5,853 bases of DNA from Cyanobacteria bacterium UBA11372 (GTDB lineage Bacteria > Cyanobacteriota > Cyanobacteriia > Cyanobacteriales > Aerosakkonemataceae), in the NCBI GenBank assembly GCA_003486675.1, contig DNGG01000288.1:1-5853 (forward strand). Reading direction: 5' to 3'. Positions within the stretch are counted from its first letter, which is position 1; each line of letters begins with the position of its first letter. Below are positions 4,489 through 5,853 of this stretch, piece by piece. A model generated the notes under the pieces. The model did not search any database and was not told the DNA's origin. It saw only the letters and a list, made by a program, of their open reading frames with translations. The position numbers and the translations under genes are program-made.

Positions 4489-5853
4489 ATGGAAATATTA
4501 ACCACAATTTTAATAGTAATAGGATTAATTTTGTTTATAATAATAGTATTGTTTGGGCTAGGCGTATGGTTATCGTGGGAATTTGGAAATTGGCTTTTTA
4601 ACTTAGGTAATCAATCAGTAAATCAGCTTGTAAACTTAGGTAAAAAATTAGTAAATCAGCCTGCCAACTTAGGCAATCCACCAGTAAATCAGCCTTTAGA
4701 CTTAGGCAATCAATCCATCTCCTCTCCCGACCCTTCTTTTGGTCTTTTTGTTATATATATCCTCATTGGGCTTGCGATTGTTCAGATTGGTCGTTTGATT
4801 CTCCAAATTGGGCTTTTTATTTTTTTACCAGTAAAATTAGCCCGGAATTTGATTGAAGTTCAGGGAATGCTATTCAGCCAGATACCTTTGATTGGAAAAC
4901 GAAGGCGGGGATTGGCGGCGCAAGCTTTAATCCAGAATGGTTCGCCAGAAGCAGTAGGTTTGCTAGCAGATGCAATCACCAAACTAGATAATGAGCTAAA
5001 TCAACCCATCATATTAGAAACGCTGGAAAAATTATCTGAGCAGGATTGCATAGATGCTGTGTGTCAAGTTTGGGAAACTACACGCCATGAGGATTTGACT
5101 GCTTTGCTTATCAAACGGGATTGGGTGGCTGATTCCCCAGCCAATGTTAGAGTTTTGAGTGCGCTGAAGGTGGGAAAGCTAGAGGTTGTTACAGAAGGCG
5201 GAAGAGAAGCAGCTCAGATGCTGTTAGAAGCATTTAACGATGCAGATCAAGATGTTGTCCAGCGTGCTAAGCAATGCGTTTGCAATCTGAAAAATCCCGA
5301 CGGAATAGACTATCTATGCGAGCAGTGGTTTGAAAGGCGCGATGCAGAGTTGGAGCAAGTAATAGTTCAAAGGAATTATTTTGCAAAGGAGCCGATTAAT
5401 GTACGTATATTTAGTGCGTTAAAAACAGGAAATCGGCAAGAAATAGCTAATGATGAAGCAGATGCGATCTCGTTGTTGCTAAAAGCGTCTAAAGATACTG
5501 ATTCCCAAATTGCAACTGAGGCTATTGCATTACTTGGAGAACTAAAAAATCAGCAAGCTATTGATGCTTTTTGTCAAGAGTGGGTAATTACCAGAGCAGA
5601 ACGACTAACAGCAGCATTACAGCAAGGTAAATATGTTGCAGATAATCCAACTGAGGTAAGGCTACTCACCGCCTTGAAAACAGGACAACGGCAAATAATT
5701 ACCAATGATGAAGACACTAAGATGATCGTTCTCCTGCTAAAAGCTTGTGATGATGCCGATTCCCAAATAGTTCAAGAAGCGAATGCATTACTGGGTGAAT
5801 TAAAAAATCAGCAGGCGATTGATGTTTTGTGTCAGGAGTGGGAAAAAACAAGA
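4489..5853 (+). CDS. Membrane-anchored HEAT-like repeat protein, 3' end beyond window
   Basis: This frame is open for 455 codons from ATG 4489 to the window edge with no stop. GAGGAG at 4475-4480 gives a good 8-base spacing to the ATG. The start lies four bases after the ycf46 stop, so the two are probably co-transcribed and translationally linked. Residues 4-28 form a hydrophobic helix. Residues 38-77 hold three and a half copies of an 11-residue repeat (NLGNQSVNQLV, NLGKKLVNQPA, NLGNPPVNQPL). Residues 85-115 form a second hydrophobic segment, broken by Gln99, Arg102 and Gln106. From about 117 the protein is helical and soluble, with KRRRG near the membrane, then tandem repeats of 85-86 residues, each ending in a Cys-X-X-Trp box (Trp195, 280, 365, 451). 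Each repeat also has a VR-(I/L/V)-hydrophobic-(S/T)-ALK-(T/V)-G motif and an LLxA-acidic-DxDxQ(I/V) helix. This resembles HEAT-like repeat proteins, usually scaffolds for protein contacts. I do not know a specific function. The first 230 bases are more AT-rich than ycf46. Confidence 0.88.
   Translation, partial: MEILTTILIVIGLILFIIIVLFGLGVWLSWEFGNWLFNLGNQSVNQLVNLGKKLVNQPANLGNPPVNQPLDLGNQSISSPDPSFGLFVIYILIGLAIVQIGRLILQIGLFIFLPVKLARNLIEVQGMLFSQIPLIGKRRRGLAAQALIQNGSPEAVGLLADAITKLDNELNQPIILETLEKLSEQDCIDAVCQVWETTRHEDLTALLIKRDWVADSPANVRVLSALKVGKLEVVTEGGREAAQMLLEAFNDADQDVVQRAKQCVCNLKNPDGIDYLCEQWFERRDAELEQVIVQRNYFAKEPINVRIFSALKTGNRQEIANDEADAISLLLKASKDTDSQIATEAIALLGELKNQQAIDAFCQEWVITRAERLTAALQQGKYVADNPTEVRLLTALKTGQRQIITNDEDTKMIVLLLKACDDADSQIVQEANALLGELKNQQAIDVLCQEWEKTR
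4600..4719 (+). repeat. 33-base in-frame tandem repeat (11-residue units)
   Basis: Units at 4600-4632, 4633-4665, 4666-4698 and a partial one from 4699 share AACTTAGGYAAT and GTAAATCAGCCT cores. Each encodes an 11-residue unit of the form (N/D)LG followed by a variable part and VNQ. The period is a multiple of three, so copy-number changes would keep the frame. The repeat fills the segment between the two hydrophobic stretches of the protein. Confidence 0.85.
5074..5853 (+). repeat. Tandem coding repeat of about 255-258 bases (85-86 residues)
   Basis: Three consecutive copies (residues 196-280, 281-365 and 366-451) follow a diverged first one, and the array runs toward the right edge. The last two copies are most alike: LGELKNQQAID is identical in both and is followed by a Cys-Gln-Glu-Trp box. 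Their DNA is also similar (around 5525-5592 and 5783-5853), which points to recent duplication or gene conversion. The first copy is clearly more diverged (CNLKNPDGIDYLCEQW). Confidence 0.85.

Overview
The window looks like chromosome from a filamentous, phycobilisome-containing cyanobacterium, probably of the Oscillatoriales (Microcoleus/Oscillatoria type). Three things support this. The left edge carries the C-terminal end of the phycobilisome core linker ApcC. A full-length Ycf46-type AAA+ ATPase, a family of cyanobacteria and algal plastids, lies in the right half. Two intact GCGATCGC (HIP1) octamers and several short foldback repeats sit in or between the genes. The order-level placement is inference from general similarity; no search was run.

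Layout from left to right: (1) the 3' end of apcC, a strong stem-loop after its stop codon, and ftsW, all on the plus strand; (2) a 217-base convergent gap with several short inverted repeats; (3) a minus-strand gene for an uncharacterised three-helix membrane protein; (4) a 636-base divergent gap holding a 114-base foldback element with perfect 13-bp terminal inverted repeats, a HIP1 site, and a structured leader in front of the next gene; (5) ycf46, followed after only four bases by a long reading frame that is still open at the right edge. This last frame encodes a membrane-anchored alpha-helical repeat protein. It has an 11-residue tandem repeat between its two hydrophobic segments and an approximately 85-residue tandem repeat (HEAT-like) in its soluble part.

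How the genes may work together: ApcC belongs to the light-harvesting antenna and FtsW to septal peptidoglycan synthesis, so their adjacency need not mean shared function. The ycf46-repeat protein pair is spaced like a translationally linked operon. It suggests, by inference only, that the AAA+ ATPase works with a membrane-tethered repeat scaffold. This pair and the foldback element are the least conventional parts of the window. No tRNA, rRNA, CRISPR array or intact transposase gene was seen.
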